From: Acanthamoeba sp. SK_2022b
Lineage: Eukaryota > Discosea > Longamoebia > Acanthamoebidae
DNA length: 54,649 nt
Assembly (NCBI GenBank): GCA_027943245.1
Contig: JANDJZ010000333.1
Location: forward strand, 1-54,649
Reading direction: 5' to 3'
The position numbers and the translations under genes were made by a program. Positions 32,453 to 47,071 of the stretch are shown here, piece by piece (within the stretch, counting starts at the first letter, position 1; the number at the start of each line of letters is the position of its first letter). A model generated the notes under the pieces. The model ran no database searches and had not been told where the DNA came from. It saw only the letters and a program-made list of their open reading frames with translations.

Positions 32453-35340
32453 TCATGTAGTTGTGGTGGTTAGCTGGCTACATCTCACGCTGCAGAAGGG
32501 CAGGAGCAGCTTCCGCCACACTACACTCCCCTCTGGCGGCCCCGTCGCCGTGGCCGGGTCGGGCGCTCCCCCCGCGGGGCTGGTGTAGCTGTTCCCGTCT
32601 CCCTGCGGGTCAGAATCGGCGTTGCTGGGCTGGCGGTGCTGCTGGTCGTCTTCGCCTGTGGTGGTGGTGGTGGCCTCCATTCGGTCTTCCTCTTCAAAGT
32701 AGATCAGGTAGCGCGAGATCATCTCCTCCACCGACCCGAAGCCGGGCGGCCCTGTTGGCGCAGGCGAGAGCAACGAAAGCAGCGCGGACGTCGTGGTCTC
32801 CGTAGCTGACGGCGAGGTGGGCGATGACCGAGACGACGAAGAAGAAGACAACAAAGACGCGGGCAGGAAGAGCGGGAACTTCCACACGACCCTGCCCTTG
32901 CCCCAGAACTGTTGCTCGCACTCGGGCCGGACGCATGTGTTGCGTCGTTCGTACATTCGCGCGACGATCTCCTGGGGCAGCCGGTCGCGCCTCTCCTCGC
33001 TCGCCCTCTCGGCCGCCTCGAGTCGGCGTCTGGCCTTCTTGGCCTTGCATCGCTTGCCTTCCTTCTTCCCCCGTTCCTTCGCCGCCTTCGTCTTCGTCTT
33101 CGTCTTGGTCGATGCTGTGGCAGCTTCTCCCATTCTCCGCTTTCCTTTCGTGCGATGGTGACGGCGGTCGTCTTCCGCCTCCGGGCTCTCCGGCATACGC
33201 TCCTCGTCCCCTTCGTCGTTTCCGTGGCCGCGCCGCTCCTCGGCTGTCTCTGTTCGCTCGGGCCATGACTGCGACAGCTTCTGTTTCTTGTGTTTCTTGC
33301 GCTTCCTCTCCTTCTTCTGCTCCTGCTTTCTCGTCGACTTTGTCGTTGTTCTCTGTCGTTCCTCCGTGTGGAGCTCGGTGGCCGACTCCCGCCGGCCTTC
33401 GTTCTGCTCCCACCAATGGCGACCGAACAGGCCCTCCTGCCAGCACTTGGCCAAACTGCGACAGTTGTGGTCACACCGGTCAGTCCCAAGCAGATAATAA
33501 TACAATACAATGAAATAAAAAGGGCCACCACCATTGGTTGAACAGCGTGGGGACGACGAGTTCGACCTCCTTCTTCCCAAAGTACTGCGGGTTCCTGGTG
33601 ATGGCGAGGAGATGCGCGAACGCAGCCACGTCACCTGCAAGACGAAGATGAGCGATTGATTGCCCACAGCGCGTCGCAGTGGATTGGGGTTTGCGTTTCA
33701 GGAGAGGGGGGGGGGCTACGGCAACCCACCTTGGCAGGCGGAGCGCAGGTAGAGGCAGGCCGAGGTTGTCACGTTTTTCTCGTATATTCCATTGGCGCCC
33801 GTGCCCAGGCAGTTGCCCAGGTTGTACTGCGCGATCATATAGCCTGCAGCACCACACGGTCAGTCGGCCGAGCAGAGGTGAGCGCTTTTCGCCGTGGCAG
33901 CCGCCTTGGGGAGGGGGGGGGGGCAAGCGTTCCAACACCGATGTGGCGCGTGTGAAAGTGGAGAGGGGTAAGGGGGTACCGCGATCAGCGGCGGTCTTGA
34001 ACAGACTCAGCGCCTTGTCGATGTTGAGCTCGACGCCCTGGCCGCGGTAATAGCACAACCCTACAACCCTCCCCCCCAATCCGTCGGTGAGCCAACCAAT
34101 TAAAAGCACTGGGCCATAAGAATGGGGGGGGGGGCTCGAGCCGCACCAAGAGAGTTGATGCCGTTGATATAGCCCAGGTCGGCCGCGCGCTGGAAGAGCT
34201 GGGCGGCCATGACGACGTCCTGGGTCGGGCCCTGTCCGTTGTAGTAGCACAGGCCCAGGTTGTACGCCGCAATTCGCTCCCATCGGGAGTCGACCCGCCT
34301 CACTCCACGACGCGCCGTGTTTTCCCCCTTCCTCTTCTCCTTTCCCTTCTCCTCCTGCTCCCTCTTGCTGTGCCCCTTCCTCGCGCCTTTCCCGTCGCTG
34401 CGGTCTCTGGACCGTACAAGCGTGCTGTTGCGATTGGCGTCGTCGAGCAGCTGCGGCGCCACGTAGCGCCGGTAGGTCTCGACGGCCCTGGCCCAGTCCA
34501 TCTCGTATCTGCGCCGCCCGGTGGCCCCGTCGCTCGCGTCGTACACGCCGAATCGCGTCGGGGCCGCGAGGTTGTGGAGGAACTGCGTGGCGCCCAGCCG
34601 CTGTAGGGCGGTGAGCCGCACTCGCTGGATTGCCGCGATGACCTCTTGGAACTCGGCGTCGGTGATCTCGTCCTCGTTTTCGTCAGCGTCGTCATCGCTG
34701 TGGTACTCCCAATCGTCATCGTCGTCAGCAGCCGGAGCGTCGGCGTTGGCGGACGCGCGTGGCCGGTCGTCGTCGGGCTCGGGTCGAAGGGCGCCAGCAC
34801 TGCTGCCGACGCTCGGTCGGGTGCAGGTCGATGGGCGATCGCCATCCACACACTCACCATGCTCCGGCTCCTTCCTCCTCTTTCTCTTCTTTTGCTTCTT
34901 CTCCATCGCCTTTTCGTCCTTGTCCTTCTTCTTCTTCTTCTTCTTCTCGTCCTTTTTATCTTTCTTCTTCTTCTTCTTGTCTTTTTTCTCCTCTTCCATT
35001 TTGGTAGAGCTGTGCTCCTCTTCCTCTTCTTCTTCCTCTTCCTCCTCCTCCTCCTCTTCCAGTTCTTTCATTCCCTTCCTTGTGTTCTTGGTGGCGGGGC
35101 TGCCGCGCGGGTCCTGGTCCTCGTCCTGGCTCTGTGCCTCGGCTTCTGAGTCGTCGGTCAAGCCGACGGGCTTGCCCTCGGCTTCGTTGTCGTCCAAGAC
35201 CCGAATGGCCATCAGGCACCGCAGATCCCACCGCGCCGGCGCGTGTCGAGCCTCACGTGCCGCACCTGTGCACGCATGTGGCATGGCGACGAGTACACAA
35301 CGGAGGTCAACACCAACACGACCGTGCCTTGTGTCGTGCG

Positions 35341-35407
<67 letters not shown>

Positions 35408-35813
35408 GAGGTGAAGGAGGCGCACGGCGAAGCAGCTGGATGCCGCGGAGCGGGTCGTGGGGCAGGCCCATGCCCAACACCATGCGGCGGCCCCTGTCGT
35501 AGAGGGCGTCCCAGTACTCCGCCTCCTTCTCTCGCAGGGCACGCTTCCACTCTCTCGCTTGTTCCTTCTCCTCCCTGCTCCTCTTCCGCTTCTTCTCCGC
35601 TTTCGGCCGGCCCTCCCCTTGTGGCGGCACCGCCAGAGCGTCTGTACAACGTTGTTCGCCATTGCTCTCCTCCTCCTTTCTGCTCTTGCCGGCGTCCTGC
35701 GTCTGGGGGTCCACCTTCATGGTCTTGGCTGTCGATGTTCCGCCAGTTCGTGGTTCGGTCGCGCCGTCAGGGTTGCCGCCAACGGTGCGCGCAGCTCGGT
35801 CGGGCGACTCCAT
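32453..35813 (-). CDS. Large Sel1-repeat protein with charged low-complexity regions
   Basis: Seven exons (35813-35426, 35265-34147, 34060-33980, 33843-33730, 33634-33532, 33455-32453; the last is one long exon) give about 935 residues, counting six blocks seen. Sel1-like repeats appear as AAYNLGLCYYNGQGPTQDVV, AAQLFQRAADLGYINGINSLG, LCYYRGQGVELNIDKALSLF and YMIAQYNLGNCLGTG. Such repeats form an alpha-solenoid for protein binding. Between the first exon and the repeats is a run of Glu then Lys/Glu-rich sequence, and the last third is Lys/Arg/Glu-rich with a possible Cys pair near RNTCVRPECEQQFWGKG. The Ser/Thr/Pro-rich tail looks disordered. Similar layouts occur in Acanthamoeba Sel1 and MYND-type proteins. 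Role unknown; exon count of six is what the phases support. Confidence 0.75.
35343..35402. repeat. (GT)n microsatellite, intron 1 of Sel1-repeat gene
   Basis: About 29 uninterrupted GT units on the plus strand, read as CA on the sense strand. It lies wholly inside the first intron (35266-35425). Any protein with a long His/Thr or Cys/Val dipeptide run from here is an artefact. Confidence 0.95.
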
Positions 35814-36040
35814 CTCCCAGAAGGGGAGGGCGCTGATCTAACCTTTTGATTTAAATAACGCCAGTAAATTACGAATGAGAAAAAGTCAAATTTGTGCCTT
35901 TACAACCTCAGCGGTGTGGGGTCGCGTTGCGTCTCCACAGTTCAGAGATGTGTGCCACAGAAATATAGAAAAAAAAAATAAATGATTAAAATGGCATTTT
36001 TCCTGCATTTCTTGCCAAGTTTTTCTCTGTAAGAGGCAGC
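35814..36040. other. Spacer upstream of Sel1-repeat gene
   Basis: AT-rich 227-nt spacer between the Sel1 gene start and the 3' end of the secreted protein gene. No gene. Confidence 0.3.
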
Positions 36041-37185
36041 TCACAAAAGGAGAGGCACCAGAGGCAAGTGTTGCCTCCCCTCCTTCAACATCCGGCGAGC
36101 CATGGCCAGTACAGACGGTGCGACGCACTCGTTCTGGCAGTTGGGTGGCACGTCAAACCTTTGCGGGTCGGGAACGGGCCCGGGCTGCGCAAAATGCGTG
36201 GTGAGTAGAGCTGAGGTTGTCCCGTAGACGAATGGGACAGTGGGGCCGTACCTGATAGGTGGTGTAGTCAAGGATGGTGACGCCGATGGACGAAAGGCCC
36301 AGGAAACGAACCGGCCGCTGATCGGAGGTGCGGTCCCAGTAGCCGTAGTAGGGGTTGTTAGGGTCGCTCGTGCCAGCGAACCACCACTTATCGCACAACT
36401 GGCCCCTCAACACCTGCAGATAGGTGCGGCAACCACGGGCGCGCGTGAGCGAAGGAGCCCTGGGAGCGCGCTGACGCGAGAGGTACCTCAGTGGTATTGT
36501 AACGGGTGTTCTTGAGCCAGTCCGGAGTAGGCGGAGGGATGTTATCAAAGTAACAGCACCTGTCCTCCTTGATCGGGAACGTGGGGCTGCACACGTTGCA
36601 CGCGTGGTCAGAGGGGCCATGCCGTCAGGGCAAGGGCGAGTTTGGGGGGGCACCTGATGAAGTAGGCGCCCTTGGGGGTCATGAGGAAAGAGCAGGTTTC
36701 GTTGTAGAGATTGCCGCCACCGCCGGTGCCATCGAAGAGAGGAATACACCAGTCGTAGTAGTCAGCTCTGGCTCGCTGCGTCGGGTAGTCGTAGAACAGA
36801 GCGCCCAGTTTCACGAAGTTCTTTCCCTGCTCGTGGGGTCATGGGCTCCTCGTGAGGTTGTCTTGGTCGAGCTGAGGCCCGCATAGCCAATGGTAACAAC
36901 ACAAAACGACAAGTGATGGCCACATACATAGTCAGGTACGAGCACGTCGAAGTTGACGGTGAACTGTATTTGGGGGTAGTCAGAAACTGAGCACGCAAAG
37001 CAAACCTTGCTGAACGCGCGACACGGCGTACCTGCTCAGGCCACACGGGGTACTTGGGCTCAGTCTCTGCAACTACGGCAGTCAAAACGAACACCAGAGC
37101 GCACAAAGCGAGCAGTAGCCTGGCCTGCAAAGCGAGATATCAGGGTGTAAAAGCTAAGAGGGGGTTACGACTGTAGTGGTACCAT
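36041..37185 (-). CDS. Secreted Cys-rich protein of unknown function
   Basis: Seven exons (37185-37183, 37124-37032, 36963-36928, 36826-36654, 36586-36487, 36413-36252, 36184-36041) give 236 residues. Splicing of an ATG-only first exon to the next yields the signal peptide MARLLLALCALVFVLTAVVA. The mature part has paired Cys and aromatic-rich blocks: KNFVKLGALFYDYPTQRARA, YYDWCIPLFDG, CSFLMTPKGAYFIR, DRCCYFDNIPPPTPDWLKN, LCDKWWFAGTSDPNNPYYGYW and NCQNECVAPS. The order of Tyr/Asp-Tyr strand, Cys and a late W-rich block vaguely recalls ependymin-like secreted folds, but this is not secure. Without the upstream ATG exon the frame has no ATG before the signal peptide. Confidence 0.7.
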
Positions 37186-37510
37186 GACGCAATAATTATC
37201 CGCGTTCGAAGCTGAACTGGCCCGGAGCAGTCTAACGGCGTTAACCTCCCAAGAGGGCAAGGTAAAAGAAAAGGAAATCGAAAAATGCCATACCGCATGT
37301 CCGCACTTAATCGGTAATTAATCAGCGGCCAACCAAACCTGTAACTGTGCTGGAAAACATATAATCTGGTTTTTTCTGTTGGCATTTGCGCTTGCCGTGC
37401 TTGGCCCAAGCGCATCCTCGACCTCCACCAGGAGGCAGGCAACCGCCGTTGTTCTATTCGAGCAATAATTGCCAGAGAGGCGAGAGATTCAACCATCCAG
37501 ATTTACACAA
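37186..37510. promoter_or_regulatory. Divergent spacer, secreted protein / 12-exon gene
   Basis: 325 nt separates two head-to-head genes. The sequence is mixed with AT-rich patches. No clear core element. Confidence 0.3.
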
Positions 37511-39495
37511 ATGGACGCACAAGTGCAGCGGGTGACGAACGCGTTGGCACTGGCCCGCACGGCTGTAGAAGCTGACCGCAATGCCGAATACGTAGCCGCC
37601 CTTTGGAAGTACAAAGAGGTACGGCCAAGGTTGTCGTTTTCGTTTTGCCCCCCCCCCCTCTGTTATATTAGTGACGGCTACAACAATTCATTTTTATTCA
37701 AGACGTTTTGTTTATTCATTTTATTTCTTTAGAGGCATTTTTCTTGATTTTTTGGGTTTTTTTTAAAATCGTGGCCTTGCACGGCGACGAGCTCAGCTGG
37801 TATTGGCCCTGGAGGCCGAGCTGCCGAACCTGCCGGCGGAAGTGCGACCAGCAGCGGCCGAGCGCATCGCGCGATACCGTGCGCGCGCCGTCGCCCTCGA
37901 GAAATGCATCCCGTATACCCCACCTCTCGCTTCTCCTCTCTTTGGCTCATTGCCCCACCCTATTCTTCCCCCATGTGCGCACGGCGTGTGGTGTGGCCGT
38001 ACAAGGCGCTGACTCGTTTCGTTCATGTCCACAGAAAGAAGGCGCCACGACCCGGCAGCAATTTTGCCTCACGCGGGATCGGTACGCTGGTCCGCAAGGA
38101 GACCACCAAAGTCAACTTCGTGGAGGAGATGATCCATCCCGCCGTACGGCGTCTCCCCCTTAATTCTTCGGCCATTCAACCGACATTCTCATCGAGTGGC
38201 TGCTCCATTGGCGGCGGGCGTGCAGACTGCCAAGATGATGGAAGCACCACCAGGCTCCAGCCTTGCCCGACCATTCTGGCTTATCAAGGTAGGCTCCCGC
38301 CTGCAGGCGCAACGACTAGGAGGCGCGGGTCTGACCTCCGTTGTTGCTGTTGCAGGTGCTTAACACGACGATCACGACGGGTGGCTTCATCACGCCGAAG
38401 CTCTACATCTCTCGGACTGTGTGGTACGTTGTACGGTTTGGGGGGGGGGGCAAGGCGAGCCTCTCTGGCTGATCCCTGCGTGCGCGTTCGTCTGTGCTCA
38501 GGAGTCAGCAAGGCGCCAAGTTCACTGCCGTACAGCAGAAGATCGCGGGCCTGCAGGTACGCAAGCACTACACTGCGCCGCCTGGTCGAAGCGCAGGCAT
38601 CATCGGACGTTTGCTAAGCAAAACTCTCTTCGTGTGTGCGTGTCAGACGCTGCTCGAGGCCTTGTCCAAGCTCTCCCCGAACGACGCCAACAACAAAGAC
38701 TTCTTCATACGAGTACGCGTGCTCGCTCAATCTCTTGCGCGTTAGCCGCTGCCGGCTCGGGTGGTAACCGTAGTGCGCGCAGCAACTGGAGGAGCTATGC
38801 TCGGTCCTGGATACCGTCCAGAGCGGCCTGTCGCGCCACCTCGCGTTCATCAAATCCAAGGAAGGGGTGCGCACATGCGTCACACGTCGCATATCAACGC
38901 GCCCATCCGACTAATCGTCGGGCCCTCTCTTTTTCCCCTCTAGTCTATTCTCAAGGGCATGGCGAGAGGAGCGGGTCTACTTAAAACAGGTCTTGCCGGC
39001 GGCCAAACGTAAGTCACGCTCCCCCCTCACATTCATCGCGCGGTTCTTACTCGCGCCTTTCCTGCAGAGACGACTCCTACGTGCAGCTGCTCTCCCTGAC
39101 CTTCCAAAAGGCCTCCTATTTCGGTGCGGCGCCCTGCCCCCCCGCGCGCGCCACCGTGCGTCGTCGACTAACGCGAGCTTACGGCGATCGGCGTGCCTGC
39201 AACCCATCCCTCCCGCAGAGAATTGGATCGTGCAGTGGGAGAAGGGCGCCAAGGAGGTGGTTGACCTCTTGAGGAGAGTTTCGGAATTCTTCTACAACGT
39301 CATCCTTGCCTTTGCGATCAGGTACCACCCCCGCCCGCCCCAATCTGCCCCGGTTGACGAAAACTGGAATGGCCTTGTCGACGATCGTCGCTGAATGTCA
39401 TTGTTTGATTGTCACTACCCAGGGACTTCAACATGCTGGTGGTGCGGTACATCCAGAAGACGAGAGAAAACTTCTTCTCCGACCCCTTCGCGTGA
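37511..39495 (+). CDS. MIT-like N-terminus protein of unknown function
   Basis: Twelve exons (37511-37618, 37797-37912, 38035-38143, 38226-38288, 38356-38423, 38502-38556, 38647-38712, 38783-38866, 38944-39008, 39068-39123, 39219-39321, 39423-39495) give 321 residues. All junctions have GT/AG ends and agree in phase. The first 75 residues form three helices with the MIT look (RVTNALALARTAVEADRNAE, YVAALWKYKE, RIARYRARAVALEK), typical of ESCRT/VPS4 adaptors. The rest is mostly helical, with LFWLIK-like and FITPKLYISRTVWSQQGAKF blocks and a C-terminal REVSEFFYNVILAFAIRDFN-like segment (VVDLLRRVSEFFYNVILAFA). No known domain is recognised beyond the first. An endosomal role is a weak inference from the MIT-like start. 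Confidence 0.72.
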
Positions 39496-39656
39496 AGACC
39501 GACCATCAACGGCCCGCGCATCATATGTAACTTGTCTTTCCTTCTGTTTCCATTCTCCTTCTCCTCCTCCTCTTCCCCTTCCTCCTGCCTATTCGCACTC
39601 TGCTCCTTCACCTCTCCCACCGCTACAATCGTGATCTTGTACCATTAGCCTCCCCC

Positions 39657-40141
39657 TTACGAGACCGGCTGCGTAACGGCACACAAAGAAAGCGGGGTGG
39701 TTGGGCGTCAGCTGGGCACAGAGTAGGCACCATGGCGAAGGCCTCCGCAACAAGCGGTGTACCTTGCAGACGATAATGGGGTCAACCGAAGGCAGGTCGG
39801 CGAAGTCATTCAGGGACAGAGGCTCAATCATAACCTTGTCGTTGAGCGTGAGCACGGTCTCCTTGTACGATACGCCGTGCTCCACCTCAAGCCTGGCCAA
39901 AGGGCAAATGGACAAGAAAAGATGGTGGGCGGGAGAGTAGAGGTAGAGAAAAAGAGGTTGTTTGAATCTAGATAGATAATTACCTCTTCTTAATAATGGA
40001 AATGGTGTCGCCGGTAGTCACTTGCATGGTGATGGTGTTGCCGTCGGGCGCGACAATGCGAAGGGCGAGGGGCTGGAAGATGTTGGACTCCTCATCGTAC
40101 GAGGGGGCACGATCTTCGGTTTTGGCGAGGGACAGCTTCAT
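39657..40141 (-). CDS. Small ubiquitin-like-fold protein
   Basis: Three exons (40141-39984, 39892-39763, 39668-39657) give 99 residues. After a short polar head (KLSLAKTEDRAPSYDEE) the sequence follows a beta-grasp pattern: LALRIVAPDGNTITMQVTTG, DTISIIKKRLEVEHGV, ETVLTLNDKVMIEPLSL and LPSVDPIIVCK. The second strand, helix and 'L-N-D-K' turn match ubiquitin-like domains. There is no C-terminal di-Gly, so it is probably a UBL-type adaptor rather than a conjugated modifier. The last exon codes only PVS before the stop. Confidence 0.65.
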
Positions 40142-40274
40142 CTGATACGAGTTAGAACAACAAAAAATTCCAGAGGTGGGCAATACAAAGAAACCTTTTG
40201 GCGCGAACGAACTGGGACTGTTTGTAGAGATTACATTTGGGCGCCGCACGAAGCAGTCGAGAGGAGGGGTGGGG

Positions 40275-42416
40275 ATGACGACGACAGCTGCGCACTTGCA
40301 TCAGCATGGAGGGACAAGCGGTTCTACCGCCAAGTTCGCGTCAGCGAATCCTCAGATGGAGTACCTGCTGGAGGGGCTGGCTGCCGAAGCACAGCGACAA
40401 GGGCAGCAGACGCGCCACAAGGCATACCTCACCGTATGGTGCCCCTTGCATAGCAGTTCATGATTGCAGCCGTAATTTCAAATCTGACCCCCCCAGACTG
40501 CAGGCCTTACGATCGATGCAGAAGTACCCGCTTCCACTCAAGAATGGGCAAGAGGCGATGATGCTCGAGGTACACCTCCCACTCTTGCGGTGATGTCGGC
40601 AGGTTTCTGAGTCGCGCACGCTGCGTTCCCAGGGGGTGGGCCCCCACATAGCGGCCAAGTTGGATCAGCTGCTGCCTCGCTTGCACAAGGAGATCGAGAA
40701 GCACGGCAGCACCACCACCCTTCGCAATCCCGTTATGGCTCCGGCCACCACTGCGACGGCAGCCGCCAGCGCCAGGCTGCACGATCACGACCGACACGAC
40801 AGCAACCAGGACAGCTGTGACATGGACTACGACGTCGATGACCGCGAAGGCGCGGGTAGCCACCGGCGGCACAAGCAAAAGGTCGTCGTGGCGAAGAAGC
40901 GACGACGCCTCCAGGCGCCAAGTGAAGACGAAGATAAGGAGAACAGGGACAATCTGGCCGCCGCCACCAAGCCACGAGGAGGAGGCGGCGGGCCGCTGGT
41001 GCCTCATGTTACGATAGACCTCTGCGCCTCGCCCTCGCCCTCCGCCTCGCCCGCGCGCACGGCGGGCTCGTGGTGCGCGCCTCTATCTCCGCTGTCGTTC
41101 AACGACTACTCGCCGCTGGGCTCCCACGGCCTATCCCCGGCGTGTCGGCGCTCGCCGTCCATGCTGCAGCGGGACCATCTCCACCCGGCCCACGCCGCGA
41201 TATCCGGGCCCTGCAAGCCCAGCTTCTGCTTCGGTTACGTCGACGACGACGAACAGTGGTGCACCTACCGATGGGAGGCCGCCGAGAAGCTGCACGAAGG
41301 TGTGTTGGCGCCTTCTCTGCTCGTGGCCTCTTCCGTTCCACTCACCCACTCACTCGTACCGTGTGTTGGCCCGGTGGTTTGTCCACAAATGCTGTTTGCT
41401 GTACCAGGCAAGCGCTACTATCGCATATTGACCACGCAAGACCCCAGGCTGTGGGACGCTCACCATGGCTTGCTGGTATCACCCTACCGCAAGAGCATCA
41501 AGAACAATCTCCACAGGTAAGTGAGAAATGCATTTATCTATTTATCTATTTACCTCTTAATCTCTTTATTACTCTTAATAAACTGATCACCTGGTATCTT
41601 TGTGCCTCATGAATGCGTGCTCACGCTTTGCTTTCATGGCTTTGGCCACAGAGCGTGGCTGAGCGAGGACGATGCCCCGATCAGCGCGCCCGCCACTGTT
41701 GCCGACCTGTCAATCGCAAAGGTGGTCGACCAGAGCGGGAGCGAGACCGAGCGAGAGCCCGCCCGTCGACCCGGCACAGCAAAGCAGCCCAAGGTCGGGC
41801 TCGCGCGTAGGAATCTCACCACGGAGCTTGACGATGCGGCCGAGCGCGCGCGCAAGGCCAAGGCCGTAGCGCCGCGAGACGGGGCGCCTGATCTCAGCCG
41901 CCAACAGCCGCAGAGCAAAAAGAGGCTGGCGGGCGACTCGAACAGCAACAAAAAGCAGGCGGCCATGGAGCGTCAAAGCGACAAAGCGGCCAAGTCGGAG
42001 AGAGACAGGGAGGACGACAAGGAGAACGAAGGCGACGAAATAGAGCGAAAGCGACGAGCGCAGAATCAGGGAAAGAGTAGAAGAGTTTTGATGGCTCATG
42101 CCAAGCGACGGGTGCTGCCGCGTGACGCCTACGAGGTGGTGATGCTTGTCGACACGCGCGAGATCGCGGGCAAGGGCAACGGCAAGGGAGGCAAGAGCCG
42201 CAAGACGATCTTCCAGGAGATGGTCAAGCGCGGCATCGCGTGCGAGGAGCGAAGCCTCGCGCTGGGCGACTTCATGTGGATCGCTCGGGACAAGCGACGA
42301 GGCACCGAGTATGTGATGGACGTCATCGTCGAGCGGAAGAAGGTCGACGACCTCTGGGCCAGCATAAAGGACGGCCGATACTATGAACAAAAGGTGACCA
42401 CACAGCCATGCCCAAG

Positions 42417-42477
<61 letters not shown>

Positions 42478-42975
42478 CCGAGCTCACTTGTTGTGTGGTT
42501 TGTGTGTCGCGTGAAGTTTCGTCTGTCGAGGAGCGGAGTTGAGCGGGTGGTGTACATCGTGGAGGGCGGGCTGGAGGCAGGCGGCAATCCGCACAAGACG
42601 TGGAACCAGCTGCCCGTAGACACCCTCGAATCGGCTCTGGTATCGACTCAAGTGGGAAACGACTTTGTGGTCCAGCGCTGCGCGACCCTTCGCGAGTCTA
42701 TCTCCTTCCTCAAGTTGCTCACCCGACAGCTCACGGCGCGAACCGAACCCATCACCCTACGCGACGACGACGAAGAAGACGATGGAGAAGACGAAGGACA
42801 AGACACAGTTGCCAGGAATAGGGCGCTCTGGGAGATCGGCCGGTGGAGCGAGAAGGTCTCCAAGAGCGGCAACCTCACCATCACCGACGTGTTCGCCAAG
42901 CAGCTGCTGCAGGTTGGCAACGCCTACCCCCGCTCCCCTCCCAAAGTGAACACTCTTGGCGGCCTCTCATGGCGG

Positions 42976-43038
<63 letters not shown>

Positions 43039-43253
43039 TCAATGGAGTGTCGGCGGCCAAGGCCAAGGCCATCACGGATCGCTATGCGACGCCGCGGCGG
43101 TTGGCGCAGGCGTATGAACGGTGCAGCGACGAGGTCGAAAGGGAGGGCCTTCTGGCCCAGCTCACCGCCGGCGGCCGCAAGCTTGGGCCCGTGCTCAGCA
43201 AACGCGTGCATGAGGTCATGTGGGCTCGCCCCCCGGCCAAGGAGCGTTCGTGA
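40275..43253 (+). CDS. MUS81: Structure-selective endonuclease MUS81
   Basis: Seven exons (40275-40433, 40504-40569, 40633-41299, 41408-41516, 41652-42393, 42517-42912, 43038-43253) give 784 residues. The N-terminal HhH domain shows NPQMEYLLEGLAAEAQRQGQ and ALRSMQKYPLPLKNGQEA. A long disordered, charged middle (about 270 residues more than human) leads to the ERCC4 nuclease: VVMLVDTREI, LALGDFMWIARD, VIVERKKVDDLWASIKDGRYYEQKF, VVYIVEGG and STQVGNDFVVQRCATLRES. The C-terminal HhH2 is VFAKQLLQINGVSAAKAKAITDRY and LGPVLSKRVHEVMW. MUS81 with EME1 cuts 3' flaps and Holliday-type junctions. Catalytic D..ERKxxxD residues are intact. Introns 5 and 6 carry GT and CA microsatellites. The linker holds SPxxSPSPS-rich strings likely for phosphorylation. 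Confidence 0.95.
42420..42474. repeat. (GT)n microsatellite, MUS81 intron 5
   Basis: About 27 GT units start 26 nt after the donor of intron 5 (42394-42516). The repeat keeps an open frame, so predicted read-through Cys/Val runs are spurious. Confidence 0.95.
42979..43036. repeat. (CA)n microsatellite, MUS81 intron 6
   Basis: About 29 CA units run right up to the acceptor (CACACAG|ATC) of intron 6, so the repeat takes the place of a polypyrimidine tract. Confidence 0.95.
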
Positions 43254-43497
43254 CGGCAAAGAAGATAATTGGGCTCAGAGAAAAGGACACACAAACCACC
43301 CTCAAGGCCCTGTGACGTGGTCATTCTCCTTGCTGTGAGTGATGTTGTCGCAGCGTTGGTTTCTTTTTTGTTCAATAGAATTTTCCGCCTTGTCCCACTC
43401 CGCGCAATGGGAAAAGCGTTCGACGTCGATTTTCTGTTCCGGATCAAGAAGAATCGACGCAGGCATAGAGAAGGTTTCAGTCGAGCAAAGGGTAAAG

Positions 43498-46155
<2,658 letters not shown>

Positions 46156-46743
46156 GCTTCCGTTAGGACGATACTGTCGCAGGCCGTTGAGCCCTGTCAT
46201 CACCCCTTCTGCCTCACCTATGACACTCAACGACTTCGACCTCACCACCACTACTACCACGACCAGGCGCTCGAAGCTTATCCTGTCTACTATCGCAACT
46301 AACTAATTCCTCTCCCCATCGCTCCTCTCCTCTCGCCTCCTCGCTGGCCTTTTTGTTCGGTGCTGTGTTCGGTGCTGTGGTTCTCTCCTTCCTCTTTTCA
46401 TGTTCTCGTGCGCGTTCGTACATACCGCCGCGACCACCATATAAACTTCTTTTGCTCCTTGACGCCGCTGGTGGTCCCTATGCTTTCTTGTGGCTCCTGC
46501 GCCTCAAAAAGCTTGAATCACAAGATTCAAACCAACCGAAGATGAGGCACATTGAAATGCGAAATTGGTCTATTGATTACTGGTTTTCAATAGATCGCTT
46601 ACACTAGAGAAGCCTTCCCCCCAAGCCAAATCAATTGCAGGGACAGAAGCATTTGAAGAGGTTTATTGAATTGCTGAAAAACAAAACGTTACCCTACCTT
46701 CAGTCCTCACCCGGAAGATGCCTCCTCGACGTGCTTCCACGGA

Positions 46744-47071
46744 GTACCTGCAGTACCACACCACACGCACGACCCACACGCCAAGCTAGTCTGAGCACCA
46801 GACGCTGGACAGGGGAAGCAAAGGCGGCGCTTGAAGGGACGACGAAGGCAAGAGGAGGGTGCTCATAAGCCGTATCTTTGGTGCGGGGTCATGGCGGCTC
46901 ATTGTCCGTGCGGCTGTTCAACCTACTCGGTGGCGTACCTGCACATCACCCGGCCGCACACAAGCTACTCTGAGCACCAGACACTGGACATGGCACGTAG
47001 TGGAGTAGACGGGAACGGGGAACACGAAGGCAAAGCTCGAAAGGGGGAGGGTGCTCATAAGCAGTATCTTT
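46744..47071. repeat. Diverged direct repeat, about 137-bp copies
   Basis: Copy 1 (46744-46879) and copy 2 (46935-47071) share gtacctgca, the tgagcaccagac(g/a)ctggaca box and the end gagggtgctcataagc(c/a)gtatctt. Central parts differ by small insertions. They are about 191 nt apart start to start. Confidence 0.75.

Noticed and set aside
34521..35149. Plus-strand Ser/Phe- and Leu-rich frames opposite the Sel1 gene
   Set aside because: They are antisense shadows of Glu/Lys codon runs, not membrane proteins.
35307..35460. Thr/His-rich frames over the GT repeat upstream of the Sel1 repeats
   Set aside because: The repeat lies between a good donor and acceptor in matching phase; it is an intron.
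42400..42520. Cys/Val dipeptide-rich extension inside MUS81
   Set aside because: It is the GT microsatellite of intron 5; the family sequence continues directly from YYEQK to FRLSRSG.
46353..46607. Hydrophobic plus-strand frame after ArfGAP
   Set aside because: Short, in the 3' region, with no motif or splice partners; probably UTR.
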